Origin: Armatimonadota bacterium
GTDB lineage: Bacteria; Armatimonadota; Fimbriimonadia; Fimbriimonadales; Fimbriimonadaceae
Direction of reading: 5' to 3'
DNA length: 64,000 nucleotides
Assembly (NCBI GenBank): GCA_016789105.1
Contig: JAEURN010000004.1
Coordinates: 186,001-250,000 of the forward strand
The notes below the pieces were generated by a model. The model did no database searches. It worked only from the letters and a program-made list of their open reading frames with translations, and was not told where the DNA came from. Below, one piece after another: positions 1 through 7,551 of this stretch (positions within the stretch are counted from its first letter, which is position 1; each line of letters opens with the position of its first letter). The position numbers were made by a program, and so were the translations under genes.

Positions 1-279
1 TCTCAGCCAATCCTCTTCCGGGATGGAGTAGTACTGCATGGCCATGGGTTTGTCGCCCCCGTTGAAGATAAAAGGGCCTTGGCCAGCCTCCTCAAAATGA
101 TGGCGGCTCTCGTCATCCACCTTGAAATAGCCTTGGTCGACGGCATAGATGGCGTAGATCGGGCCCCCTTCGGAATAGTAGCCCCACCCTCCAAACATTG
201 CCTTGGCCGTTGTCGGCGATATGGCGTCCAGCCGTTCAAGGCACTTTTGGGCCTCCGGGTTTTTGAGCGGGTTGGGCAT
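1..279 (-). CDS. TfoX N-terminal domain protein (3' end outside window)
   Basis: Reading the minus strand from the ATG at 279 gives 93 uninterrupted codons that run off the left edge, so the C-terminus is missing. The motif TAKAMFGGWGYY near residues 22-33, followed by a region of aromatic and glycine residues (YFKVDDESR), is typical of the TfoX N-terminal domain, a small fold found alone or in the competence regulator TfoX/Sxy. Single-domain versions have no firmly established role, so regulation of competence should not be assumed. It is transcribed divergently from the amidohydrolase gene at 411. Family assignment is fairly secure; function is open. Confidence 0.75.
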   Translation of the reverse strand, partial: MPNPLKNPEAQKCLERLDAISPTTAKAMFGGWGYYSEGGPIYAIYAVDQGYFKVDDESRHHFEEAGQGPFIFNGGDKPMAMQYYSIPEEDWLR

Positions 280-398
280 GGGTGGAGTCTACTGTTTGGA
301 TTGTTCGATTTGTCCTCAGCGGCCCCACCGGGCCGCACCATGGGTTGATAGGCCGAGCATGCTCCGGAATCGCATCAACGAGATCCCGGCCATGCCGG

Positions 399-404
399 TA
401 AATT
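399..404 (+). promoter_or_regulatory. -10 hexamer TAAATT, six bases before the start at 411
   Basis: TAAATT ends six bases before the ATG, placing the expected transcription start at or next to the start codon. No Shine-Dalgarno lies in between. One member of a repeated pattern in this window. Confidence 0.5.
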
Positions 405-410
405 GGAAGC

Positions 411-1592
411 ATGTTGCGCAAACGGATCGATTCCGACGCGGCCTACCTGGCTGCCCTCCGCCATGACTTCCACCGGTGCCCCGAGTTGATGTACGAAGAA
501 GTCCAAACGAGCGGGCGGGTTCAGACCGAGTTGACCAAAGCCGGGGTTGCATTTAAGAACGGATTGGCGAAGGGGACCGGGGTTTTGGGCTTCATCCCGG
601 CGACCCGGCCCGGTGGAAAGTGCGTCGCCTTGCGGGCGGACATGGATGCCTTGCCGATCCTGGAGGAAACGGGGCTGCCTTATGCCAGCGAGACCCCGGG
701 CAAGATGCACGCTTGCGGCCACGATGGCCATACAACCATCCTCGTGGGGGTGGCGCGAGCACTCAGCCAAGAAGAAAACAGGCCAAACGATGTGTTGCTC
801 CTGTTCCAGCCTGCTGAAGAAGGTGGTGCCGGGGGCCGAGCGATGTGCGAAGACGGAGCGTTGGATGGCCGCGTTCTCGGCAAGCCCGCAGACATTATTT
901 ATGGGCTGCACGGTTGGCCAGATGAGGCGGCCGGCCAAATCCGGTGGAAGGTTGGCCCGATGATGGCGGCCACAAACTCGTGGACAATCACCGTGAGAGG
1001 GCAAGGAGGGCACGCGGCCGCTCCCCACACGACGGCCGACCCAGTCATTGCCGCCGCGCACATTGTGACGGCGCTGCAATCGATTGCCAGCCGGAATGTG
1101 GACCCGCTCGATTCGGTGGTGGTCAGCACAACCAAGCTCGATGGCGGTTCGGCCCACAACGTGATCCCGGAATCGGTTGAGATTTGGGGGACCTTGCGCA
1201 CCCTCAAAGAGGAGACCCGGCACATGGCGTCGCAGAGGATTCTCGAGATTGCCCAAGGGGTTGCCGCAGCCATGGGTTGTTCGGCGCAAGTGGACATTCC
1301 CGAGGGGTATCCGGTGACCGTGAACGATGCATCGGCCACGGCCAACGTCCGACGCGTTGCCGAGCAGGTCCTTGGCGAGGGTCGGGTGGCGGAACTCGCC
1401 AACCCCGTCATGGGAGGTGAAGACTTTAGCTATTACGGAGCACATGTTCCGGCATCGTTCTTCTTTGTCGGTTTGAATGCTTCAAGCGGGAAGATGGCCA
1501 GCGTGCACACGCCCCGGTTCGATTTTAATGATGCGGTGATTCCAGACTGCGTCGAATTGATGTGCCGGTTGGCGTTGGACACCGAAAAATGA
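411..1592 (+). CDS. M20D-family metal-dependent amidohydrolase
   Basis: A 393-residue zinc/manganese hydrolase of the M20D group (hippurate hydrolase, N-acyl amino acid amidohydrolase, IAA-amino acid hydrolase relatives), expected to cut an acyl or aryl group from an amino acid in the cytoplasm. The family motifs are in order: RHDFHRCPEL near residue 17, ALRADMDALP near 74, the metal-binding MHACGHDGHT near 98, QPAEEGGAGG with the acidic pair near 133, LHGWP near 166 and the late PVMGGEDFSYY. Length is normal and no signal peptide is seen. The start is the ATG six bases after a TAAATT hexamer, with no Shine-Dalgarno. Exact substrate cannot be read from sequence. Confidence 0.9.
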   Translation: MLRKRIDSDAAYLAALRHDFHRCPELMYEEVQTSGRVQTELTKAGVAFKNGLAKGTGVLGFIPATRPGGKCVALRADMDALPILEETGLPYASETPGKMHACGHDGHTTILVGVARALSQEENRPNDVLLLFQPAEEGGAGGRAMCEDGALDGRVLGKPADIIYGLHGWPDEAAGQIRWKVGPMMAATNSWTITVRGQGGHAAAPHTTADPVIAAAHIVTALQSIASRNVDPLDSVVVSTTKLDGGSAHNVIPESVEIWGTLRTLKEETRHMASQRILEIAQGVAAAMGCSAQVDIPEGYPVTVNDASATANVRRVAEQVLGEGRVAELANPVMGGEDFSYYGAHVPASFFFVGLNASSGKMASVHTPRFDFNDAVIPDCVELMCRLALDTEK

Positions 1593-1633
1593 CCGGCGCA
1601 ATTGCCAGGTTGCGCGGATAAGCCAGCTAGGGA

Positions 1634-1639
1634 TACGAT
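1634..1639 (+). promoter_or_regulatory. -10 hexamer TACGAT, six bases before the start at 1646
   Basis: TACGAT is followed by exactly six bases and then ATG. An upstream TTGCGC (1610-1615), 18 bases away, could be a -35 element; it is also one arm of a GCGCAA/TTGCGC inverted repeat (1596-1615). Confidence 0.5.
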
Positions 1640-1645
1640 AGGGGC

Positions 1646-2362
1646 ATGCGTGGCCCCCACCTCGTTACTTGTGCCTTAACGGTGCTACTTGTTGCCCCTG
1701 CTTGCGCCCAAACCGTGGTGGAAGATTTTGAGTCGGCGGCTTTGGATAGTAGCACGATGTTCCAAAAGCCGCGGTTCAGCGGTTCAACAAGCGGCTTGCT
1801 GGAAACCAAATTCAATGCGGGTCATGTGGTGAGAATGCCCAGTCCGGCCTCCAACCTCGCCTTAGCGGGCAGCCAGGTTTTTGAGGCGCAGTTTGAGTTT
1901 ATGTGGCGGCGGGCTGGCCGCTGGTGCCGGTTGACGACATTCAATTCCGCAGGGCGTCCGAATCCTTATCTCGACCTATCCCGCAAGCTCCGGATCGATT
2001 TGTATGTGAGTTCCCCGGTCCGGGTGGCGTTGGGTCTCCGGGAGGTTTCGGGGTTCGGCGCGATCGGGGCCAACGGAGGCACGACGGGCAGCATCGAATG
2101 GGTTGCCAACGGCGGGTTGACCGGATTGAATGGACAGCCCGACGGCCAGTTGTTGGTCGGGGGGGTCTGGCAAACCGTCGAATTCGACCTTGGGGCGATC
2201 CCCAAGGGGGTTGCCGCCCCCGGGCAAGTGTTGAATTTCGCCGGGGGGAACTCGATATTGAATTCCCCGGGTGGCTATGTGTTGGAGCATCTGGCGATCA
2301 GCGGTGTCGATCAGCACTATTCGGTCCAGATGATGGTCGACCGGGTATACCAAGTGCCCTAG
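1646..2362 (+). CDS. Secreted protein of unknown function
   Basis: A 238-residue protein with a clear signal peptide (hydrophobic CALTVLLVAPACAQ, likely cut after ACA-Q or nearby). The mature part is rich in Gly, Ser, Val and aromatic residues in alternating patterns, suggesting a beta-sandwich such as a carbohydrate-binding or jelly-roll domain: it begins VEDFESAALDSS and ends with strand-like segments such as YSVQMMVDRVYQV. No PEP-CTERM tail and no catalytic motif are visible. The downstream epimerase starts six bases after its stop, so the two are probably cotranscribed. I do not recognise the family. Confidence 0.7.
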   Translation: MRGPHLVTCALTVLLVAPACAQTVVEDFESAALDSSTMFQKPRFSGSTSGLLETKFNAGHVVRMPSPASNLALAGSQVFEAQFEFMWRRAGRWCRLTTFNSAGRPNPYLDLSRKLRIDLYVSSPVRVALGLREVSGFGAIGANGGTTGSIEWVANGGLTGLNGQPDGQLLVGGVWQTVEFDLGAIPKGVAAPGQVLNFAGGNSILNSPGGYVLEHLAISGVDQHYSVQMMVDRVYQVP

Positions 2363-2368
2363 CCGGCC

Positions 2369-3463
2369 ATGGAAATCGAGCGCATCCGCCTGTTCCCGTA
2401 TTCGATCCGACGGGAATCTCCTTTCCGGATTGCAACCATGGTCTCGCAGAGCGTGGATGGCGTTTTCGTCTCGGTGGAGTCGGGTGGGCTGACCGGCTGG
2501 GGCGAGGCGATGCCGTTCCACGCGATCAACGGCGAAACCCAAGGGACTTGCCTTGAGGCCCTGAAATTCTTAGCCCCCCACATAACCGGTCGGAAACTAG
2601 GGGGCCCCGGTACCGAAGCAAATCGGCTGAAGTCGCTTTTGCCCACGCAGACGACGGCTCTCTGCGCCCTCGACATGGCAATGCACGATTTGGCAGCGCA
2701 AGCGTTAGGGATTCCGCTCTGGCAATTACTCGGCGGTGAACCGCGCCGTTTGCCAACCGACTTGACGATTGGCATCGTTGATCCCGATACGGCACGGTCA
2801 AAGGCCGAAGCAATCGCCTCAGCGGGATTCCGGGCGGTCAAGGTGAAACTGGGCGACGGCCTTGAAAGCGACATTGGGCGTGTAGCGGCGGTTCGCGAGG
2901 GTGCTCCTGAATCGGCGATCCGGGTCGATGCCAACCAAGCCTACGACCGGGAGACGGCTTTGGAACTTTTGAGCGAGATTGCCGAGTTGGGCATCGAGTT
3001 TTGTGAGCAGCCGGTCCGACGTGGGGATTGGGCAGGGCTGAAATGGCTCCACGACCATGCCCCGGTGCCCGTCATGGCGGACGAGAGTTGTTTTTCGGCC
3101 GAGGATGCGTTCAGCCTACTGCGGGACGGTTGCTGCAATTTGGTGAACGTCAAGCTTTGCAAGACGGCCGGCATTGCTGGTGCGCTGGAAGTCGCGTCGG
3201 TTGTGCGCAACGGGTTTGGGCGGTGCATGGTTGGTGGAATGGCGGAAACGCGACTCGGTGTGACCGCATCAGCGCATGTCGGGTGTAGCGACCCTGCGTT
3301 CACGTTTTTCGATCTGGATGCGCATGTGGGCCACGCCGAGGATCCGATCGACGGTGGGATCAGGATCGAGGAGGGTGAGGTTGTTTTGCCAAATGGGGCG
3401 GGCCTGGGGGCCCGTCCAAAGGACGGCTTTTTATCCACGCTGAACCCGACCGAAGCCCGCTGA
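2369..3463 (+). CDS. Enolase-superfamily dipeptide epimerase (L-Ala-D/L-Glu epimerase type)
   Basis: A 364-residue member of the mandelate racemase/muconate lactonizing branch of the enolase superfamily. The N-terminal capping domain (about 1-125) is followed by a TIM barrel carrying the expected residues: KVKLG (first catalytic Lys, near 157-159), DANQ, EQP and DES as the Mg2+ ligands near 190, 216 and 241, and the second catalytic Lys in NVKLCKTAGI near 265. The Lys-Lys pair and the closing FFDLDAH segment fit dipeptide epimerases acting on murein-derived L-Ala-D-Glu; muconate cycloisomerase or O-succinylbenzoate synthase are less likely alternatives. It may serve peptidoglycan peptide recycling together with the peptidases nearby. 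Confidence 0.8.
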   Translation: MEIERIRLFPYSIRRESPFRIATMVSQSVDGVFVSVESGGLTGWGEAMPFHAINGETQGTCLEALKFLAPHITGRKLGGPGTEANRLKSLLPTQTTALCALDMAMHDLAAQALGIPLWQLLGGEPRRLPTDLTIGIVDPDTARSKAEAIASAGFRAVKVKLGDGLESDIGRVAAVREGAPESAIRVDANQAYDRETALELLSEIAELGIEFCEQPVRRGDWAGLKWLHDHAPVPVMADESCFSAEDAFSLLRDGCCNLVNVKLCKTAGIAGALEVASVVRNGFGRCMVGGMAETRLGVTASAHVGCSDPAFTFFDLDAHVGHAEDPIDGGIRIEEGEVVLPNGAGLGARPKDGFLSTLNPTEAR

Positions 3464-3638
3464 ATGTTTTTGGCCACCAGGTGCTTCGGCAACAATTCTA
3501 AAGGTTCCCAAAACCTTTTGCCTCGATTCCTCGGACAAAGCGCATGACGGAAAATTGACTCTGCGAGGCTCCATCTTTGGGGTCGACTACAACGTGGTGT
3601 GGCCGATCCATTCCGCGGCGTTTTGCCGTCTCAATTGC

Positions 3639-4409
3639 ATGAGAACCCTGCTTGCGGCCGGTCTTCTTTCTTTTGCCTGTTCGGCGTTTTGCGCGGGTGG
3701 CATCACGATCACGGACACGATCAATAATGTTCTGCCCAGCCATCCGAGTTTGGCGGGAACTTATTGGGGATGGAATTTCCGGACAAACCTGTCATCCGGC
3801 TTCAGGACTTATGCAATCACGACGGAGACTCAACTCACGTTCCACCGTTCTTATCTGACGTTGACTAGCTCAGGTGCCTCTGGGGTCGGTGGATATGCAG
3901 TTGTTGAACGCCGCGACCCGACCATCGACTTCAGCCTGGGTTCCGAGGTGCAGGCCAATATTTTGAACAACATCAATTCTTCGATTTTGAGCCTTGCTAC
4001 TTCTCCCGTGCCTGGCGCGATGATCGGAATTCAGGATAAGAATGGGAGGTTCTTCGGGGTCGGTTTTGCGTGGAGCGGCGGCTCGCAGTACGTGCGGCTG
4101 ATCAATAACCCGTTTACCGGTGCCGGGACAGATTGGGTCAACCTCCCGAACAACACGACTTTTTTCAACCTCCCTTCGTTTCAACAGGAATTCTCGATCA
4201 ACCTCAAAATCGCTGGGTCGCGGGCGTCGCTTGTGGTCAGCGGCGTCCAGCTGGCCGACGGCACAGGCAATGCGCTGACTCTGAGCGCAGGCCCGCCGCT
4301 TTCCAGCCTGATTTTCACCGAGTGGGTGAGCTATGGCGGGGTGATTGTGGGGGATTACTGCACAACGGATTCAGGCGGCCTCAATTTGTACAGCCTGAGT
4401 TACTACTAG
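3639..4409 (+). CDS. Secreted protein of unknown function
   Basis: The frame is open from 3555, but the ATG at 3639 begins an obvious signal peptide (MRTLLAAGLLSFACSAFCA), giving a 256-residue exported protein. The mature sequence is Ser/Thr/Asn-rich with repeated hydrophobic strands (for example SSLIFTEWVSYGGVIV), consistent with a beta-rich extracellular domain. It resembles PEP-CTERM cargo in composition but ends ...NLYSLSYY without a VPEP motif, membrane helix or arginine cluster. Neither a promoter nor a strong Shine-Dalgarno is evident. No family recognised. Confidence 0.65.
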   Translation: MRTLLAAGLLSFACSAFCAGGITITDTINNVLPSHPSLAGTYWGWNFRTNLSSGFRTYAITTETQLTFHRSYLTLTSSGASGVGGYAVVERRDPTIDFSLGSEVQANILNNINSSILSLATSPVPGAMIGIQDKNGRFFGVGFAWSGGSQYVRLINNPFTGAGTDWVNLPNNTTFFNLPSFQQEFSINLKIAGSRASLVVSGVQLADGTGNALTLSAGPPLSSLIFTEWVSYGGVIVGDYCTTDSGGLNLYSLSYY

Positions 4410-4525
4410 TGAAGGGAGCCATTCTCAGGCGCGGATTCGAATCTGGGGCATCTCACCAGACCGCCGTTGACCGTCCGGGGTGAGCCACCCGTCCGGCAAG
4501 TGCAACCACCCCTGCGGTCCAAGGG

Positions 4526-4531
4526 TAGAGT
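4526..4531 (+). promoter_or_regulatory. -10 hexamer TAGAGT, six bases before the GTG at 4538
   Basis: TAGAGT, then six bases, then the GTG start of the AAA ATPase; no Shine-Dalgarno between them. Confidence 0.5.
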
Positions 4532-4537
4532 CCGGTT

Positions 4538-6037
4538 GTGGATGCAAAGCGCGAGATCGAAGTGCTTATTCGGGCCAAGTACCCGATTCTTTGGGTGACG
4601 AGTTGGGAGGAGCGCCGGGTTGAAGAGGCGATCAAAGAGATTGCGCAAAAGTTGAACCGCCAGCTGCACACATGGAGCGTGACCCAGGGCATGGTTCCCA
4701 CGGTGCGGCGGGCCAGCGGCCCGGTCAAGGCGACAACCTTGCCCGGTGAGCTGGAGGCATTGGCCCAAATCCACGAAAGCGCCGAGTTCACGGTGTTTTT
4801 GCTGAAAGATTTCCACCCTTACATGAAAGATACGCGGGTGGTGCGGCTCCTCCGCGATTTGGCGGCCCGGCTCCGGGGCAAGGCTCAGACGTTGATTCTG
4901 CTGAGTCCCCAACTCGCCTTGCCAACCGAGTTGGAAAAAGATGTGACCGTTTTGGAATACCCTCTCCCCGGCCGCGACGAAATCAGCAGCCAGCTGGACG
5001 AAGTCACCCAGGCGATGGCCGACACTCCGAATGTTGATACCGCGTTGAGTCCAGAATTGAGGGAGACCATCGTGCGGAGCGCCCAAGGATTGACCACGGA
5101 CGAGATTGAAAGCGCCTTGGCGCGGGCCCTGGTGGAAGACCGCCGGCTCACCGTCGACAAGATCATCGAAGAGAAAAAGCAGATCGTCCGCAAAACGGGG
5201 ATGCTTGAGTTCTATCCCAGCTCCAACTCGATGGACGACATCGGCGGGCACGACTTGCTGAAGGATTGGCTGCTCAAGCGGAGCAAGAGTTTCACCGATG
5301 CGGCCCGGGATTTTGGCATCCCGTATCCCAAAGGGATTTTGATCATTGGGGTTCAGGGGTGCGGGAAGTCGCTGGTCGCCAAAGCGGTCAGCAGCGCCTA
5401 CAACCTGCCCATGCTCAAGATGGATGTCGGGCGGATTTTTGGCAGCTTGGTCGGCCAAAGCGAACAGAACATGCGGCGCGCCATATCGATTGCGGAAAGC
5501 CTTTCCCCTTGCGTCCTGTGGATTGACGAGTTGGAAAAAGGGTTTGCCGGGATGAACGGCGGGGTCAGCGATAGCGGGACAACGGCCCGGGTTTTCAGCA
5601 CATTCCTCACGTGGATGCAGGAAAAGACCAAGCCGGTATTCCTGATCGCGACGGGGAACAACGTGGCCCAGCTCCCGCCGGAATTGATGCGGAAGGGCCG
5701 GTTCGACGAGATCTTTTTTGTGGATTTGCCGGACACGAAAGAGCGGGAGGAGATCTTCCGGATCCACCTGGCCAAGCGCAAGCGCGACCCCAAAAAGTTC
5801 AAGGTTGGCGAGTTGGCATCCATCACTGATGGGTTCAGCGGGGCAGAAATCGAGCAGTTGGTCGTCGGCGCGCTGAATGCGGCATTCTTTGCCGACCGGG
5901 AGGTCACCTTTAAGGACATCAAGTTCGAAGCGGATAACCAGGTTCCGTTGAGTCGGATGATGAGCGAGGACATCGCGGAACTGCGCGAGTGGGCCAGGAT
6001 GCGGGCGCGCCCCAGCGCCAAATATGGGGAAGGTTGA
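4538..6037 (+). CDS. Ycf46-like AAA ATPase
   Basis: A 499-residue cytoplasmic protein. The first ~200 residues form the N-terminal domain typical of Ycf46-type proteins (ILWVTSWEERRVEEAI near the start), followed by one AAA+ module: Walker A GVQGCGKS near 270, Walker B VLWIDELEKG near 326-335, sensor-1 IATGNN and the arginine-finger stretch RKGRFDEIFF. Ycf46-like ATPases occur in cyanobacteria and plastids and in scattered bacteria; their substrate is largely unknown, with a proposed role in carbon-uptake regulation in cyanobacteria. The GTG at 4538 is chosen because it begins the conserved N-terminus and follows TAGAGT by six bases. The next gene starts essentially at its stop codon. Confidence 0.8.
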   Translation: MDAKREIEVLIRAKYPILWVTSWEERRVEEAIKEIAQKLNRQLHTWSVTQGMVPTVRRASGPVKATTLPGELEALAQIHESAEFTVFLLKDFHPYMKDTRVVRLLRDLAARLRGKAQTLILLSPQLALPTELEKDVTVLEYPLPGRDEISSQLDEVTQAMADTPNVDTALSPELRETIVRSAQGLTTDEIESALARALVEDRRLTVDKIIEEKKQIVRKTGMLEFYPSSNSMDDIGGHDLLKDWLLKRSKSFTDAARDFGIPYPKGILIIGVQGCGKSLVAKAVSSAYNLPMLKMDVGRIFGSLVGQSEQNMRRAISIAESLSPCVLWIDELEKGFAGMNGGVSDSGTTARVFSTFLTWMQEKTKPVFLIATGNNVAQLPPELMRKGRFDEIFFVDLPDTKEREEIFRIHLAKRKRDPKKFKVGELASITDGFSGAEIEQLVVGALNAAFFADREVTFKDIKFEADNQVPLSRMMSEDIAELREWARMRARPSAKYGEG

Positions 6038-6039
6038 AT

Positions 6040-6918
6040 TTGGGCCGGACCCTGTTGGTTGGGTCGTCTGGCCACAGTTGGCGGGATTGGTTCGAAGCCG
6101 GAACCCACTCCGATGTGCTGGTTGCTGACCCCTGCCAAGCGGAAGTCGGCCCGCCGGGCCGGTTGGTTCGTTTACAGGGCGGGCGCCCCGTTGCCTGGAG
6201 GTTCATTGGTGCCACCGACTTCCTTCGCAATCCGGTTGGGTGGTTGGCCGGGGCCCTCGACTTAGCTGAGGGCGAGCCGTGCGTGATCCTCCCGGAACCG
6301 TCGGAATCACCGGTTTGCCGCCAGATGATGGTGGCCTTTTCCCAAGTTTGCCGGGCAGAACGGATCCTGGCGGCAGAAGGATGCCTGTCTCTGAGTTGGC
6401 CCTGGCCCGTCGGACCGGAAGAAGTCCCGCTATCCGCCGGATTTCCCCCGCTGGTTCGGGACGCCCAACGCAGGGCGCGTTGGCTGGAGCTGCTTGAAAA
6501 CTGCGCTTTGCACGAAGTCCGGATCGCCGATATCCAAACCCAGGGTTGCCGGCTGGGGACAGGCAGGCGGGTTGAAGTACCTTCGGGCCACGGCGAGGTA
6601 TCGGGCGGGCACCTCCTTTGGGTGACCGCGGAAAAGCCCGATGACGCGGTGGTTTCCCGGCTACTGGACGATGTGCATGCGCATCGTCTCCACTTGGTCG
6701 ACCCCCGCAGCTATCACGGGACGCTATGTAGCTTTGCGCTAGAAAACGGCGAGGACTTTGGCATGGGGGTCATCAAGCGGTTTGACCCCGGCCGGGGCCT
6801 GATGGAGGTTTTGAACACGGCGGTTGTCCCTGCCCCGGTCCGGGTGCTGAAAGTCGGCACACTCCGCATCGATTCGAAGGGCAAAGAGATCGGGGCTCAC
6901 ACGCCGTGGGCGGTATGA
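6040..6918 (+). CDS. Clp1/Grc3-like (polynucleotide 5'-kinase family) protein lacking a canonical P-loop
   Basis: A protein of about 292 residues. I place the start at TTG 6040, six bases after GGGGAAGG, directly behind the AAA ATPase stop; a TTG at 6034 is possible. The segment VLVADPCQAEVGPPG resembles the LDxDPGQPEFxPPG signature of the Clp1/Grc3 RNA 5'-hydroxyl kinase fold, FIGATDFLRNPVGWL resembles the following FxGxxSPxxNP motif, and the C-terminal GVIKRFDPGRGLMEVLNT resembles the family's closing domain. However, the usual GxxxxGKS/T nucleotide loop is replaced by GSSGHSWRD, so kinase activity is doubtful. The homology call is by eye and remote. It is coupled to the Ycf46-like gene. 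Confidence 0.45.
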   Translation: MGRTLLVGSSGHSWRDWFEAGTHSDVLVADPCQAEVGPPGRLVRLQGGRPVAWRFIGATDFLRNPVGWLAGALDLAEGEPCVILPEPSESPVCRQMMVAFSQVCRAERILAAEGCLSLSWPWPVGPEEVPLSAGFPPLVRDAQRRARWLELLENCALHEVRIADIQTQGCRLGTGRRVEVPSGHGEVSGGHLLWVTAEKPDDAVVSRLLDDVHAHRLHLVDPRSYHGTLCSFALENGEDFGMGVIKRFDPGRGLMEVLNTAVVPAPVRVLKVGTLRIDSKGKEIGAHTPWAV

Positions 6919-6930
6919 TCTTCTCCCTAT

Positions 6931-7551
6931 ATGCGGCTGTATATCGTCCGCCACGGCCAAACGACGTGGAACACCCAAGGCATTGCGCAAGGGCATTCCG
7001 ATGTCGATTTGGATGATGTCGGACGGCGTCAGTCCCTCCGGCTGGCGGCCGCATTTGAAAACCAACGTGTTTCCAAGGTCTACACGAGCGACCTGAAGCG
7101 GTGCGTCGAAACTGCCGGCCCGGTTGCTGTCCGTCTTGGCATCGATTTGGAAGCCCGCGGCGATTTGCGCGAACGGACTTTTGGGGAACTCGAAGGCGCG
7201 CACTATACGGACATCCGCACCTGGTTTGCCGCCGAAACCCGGGCCCGAGGGCTTGGGGAACATGAGATCCGCCCCGAACGCGGCGAGTCGATGAAAGACG
7301 TTTGGAACCGGTTGGGCCGGTTCCACCGGTTGATCGACCGGTCGCGTGACAACATGATGGTTGTGACCCACGGCGGGACTGGCGGGCTCTTGATGTCCCG
7401 GCTGATTCGCGGGACGGTTCAAACCGCCAAGAGTTTCCGGCTAGAAAACGCTTCGGTGACGGAACTCATCCGCCGGCCCGATGGTTATTGGCAGGTATTG
7501 CGGCTCAGCGACACCCGCCACCTTTCCGGCCATGAAGACGATTGCTGCTAG
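6931..7551 (+). CDS. Histidine phosphatase (phosphoglycerate-mutase-like) protein
   Basis: A 206-residue member of the histidine phosphatase superfamily, branch 1. The catalytic motif RHGQTTWN lies at residues 7-14, the second Arg in SDLKRCVETA near 56, the acid in RERTFGELEG near 85 and the second catalytic His in VVTHGGTG near 150. This branch includes cofactor-dependent phosphoglycerate mutases and broad phosphatases such as CobC and PhoE; the RERxFGxLEG stretch favours a phosphatase over glycolytic mutase. A TATGAT hexamer lies 12-17 bases upstream. It overlaps the following lnt start by 20 bases, indicating an operon. Confidence 0.88.
   Translation: MRLYIVRHGQTTWNTQGIAQGHSDVDLDDVGRRQSLRLAAAFENQRVSKVYTSDLKRCVETAGPVAVRLGIDLEARGDLRERTFGELEGAHYTDIRTWFAAETRARGLGEHEIRPERGESMKDVWNRLGRFHRLIDRSRDNMMVVTHGGTGGLLMSRLIRGTVQTAKSFRLENASVTELIRRPDGYWQVLRLSDTRHLSGHEDDCC

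Noticed and set aside
375-1445. A 356-codon open frame on the minus strand
   Set aside because: Antisense shadow of the M20D amidohydrolase; His/Arg/Gly-rich without motifs.
4406-5767. A 453-codon open frame on the minus strand
   Set aside because: It runs antisense over the Ycf46-like gene, has the composition expected of a codon-position shadow in a G+C-rich gene, and shows no family motif.
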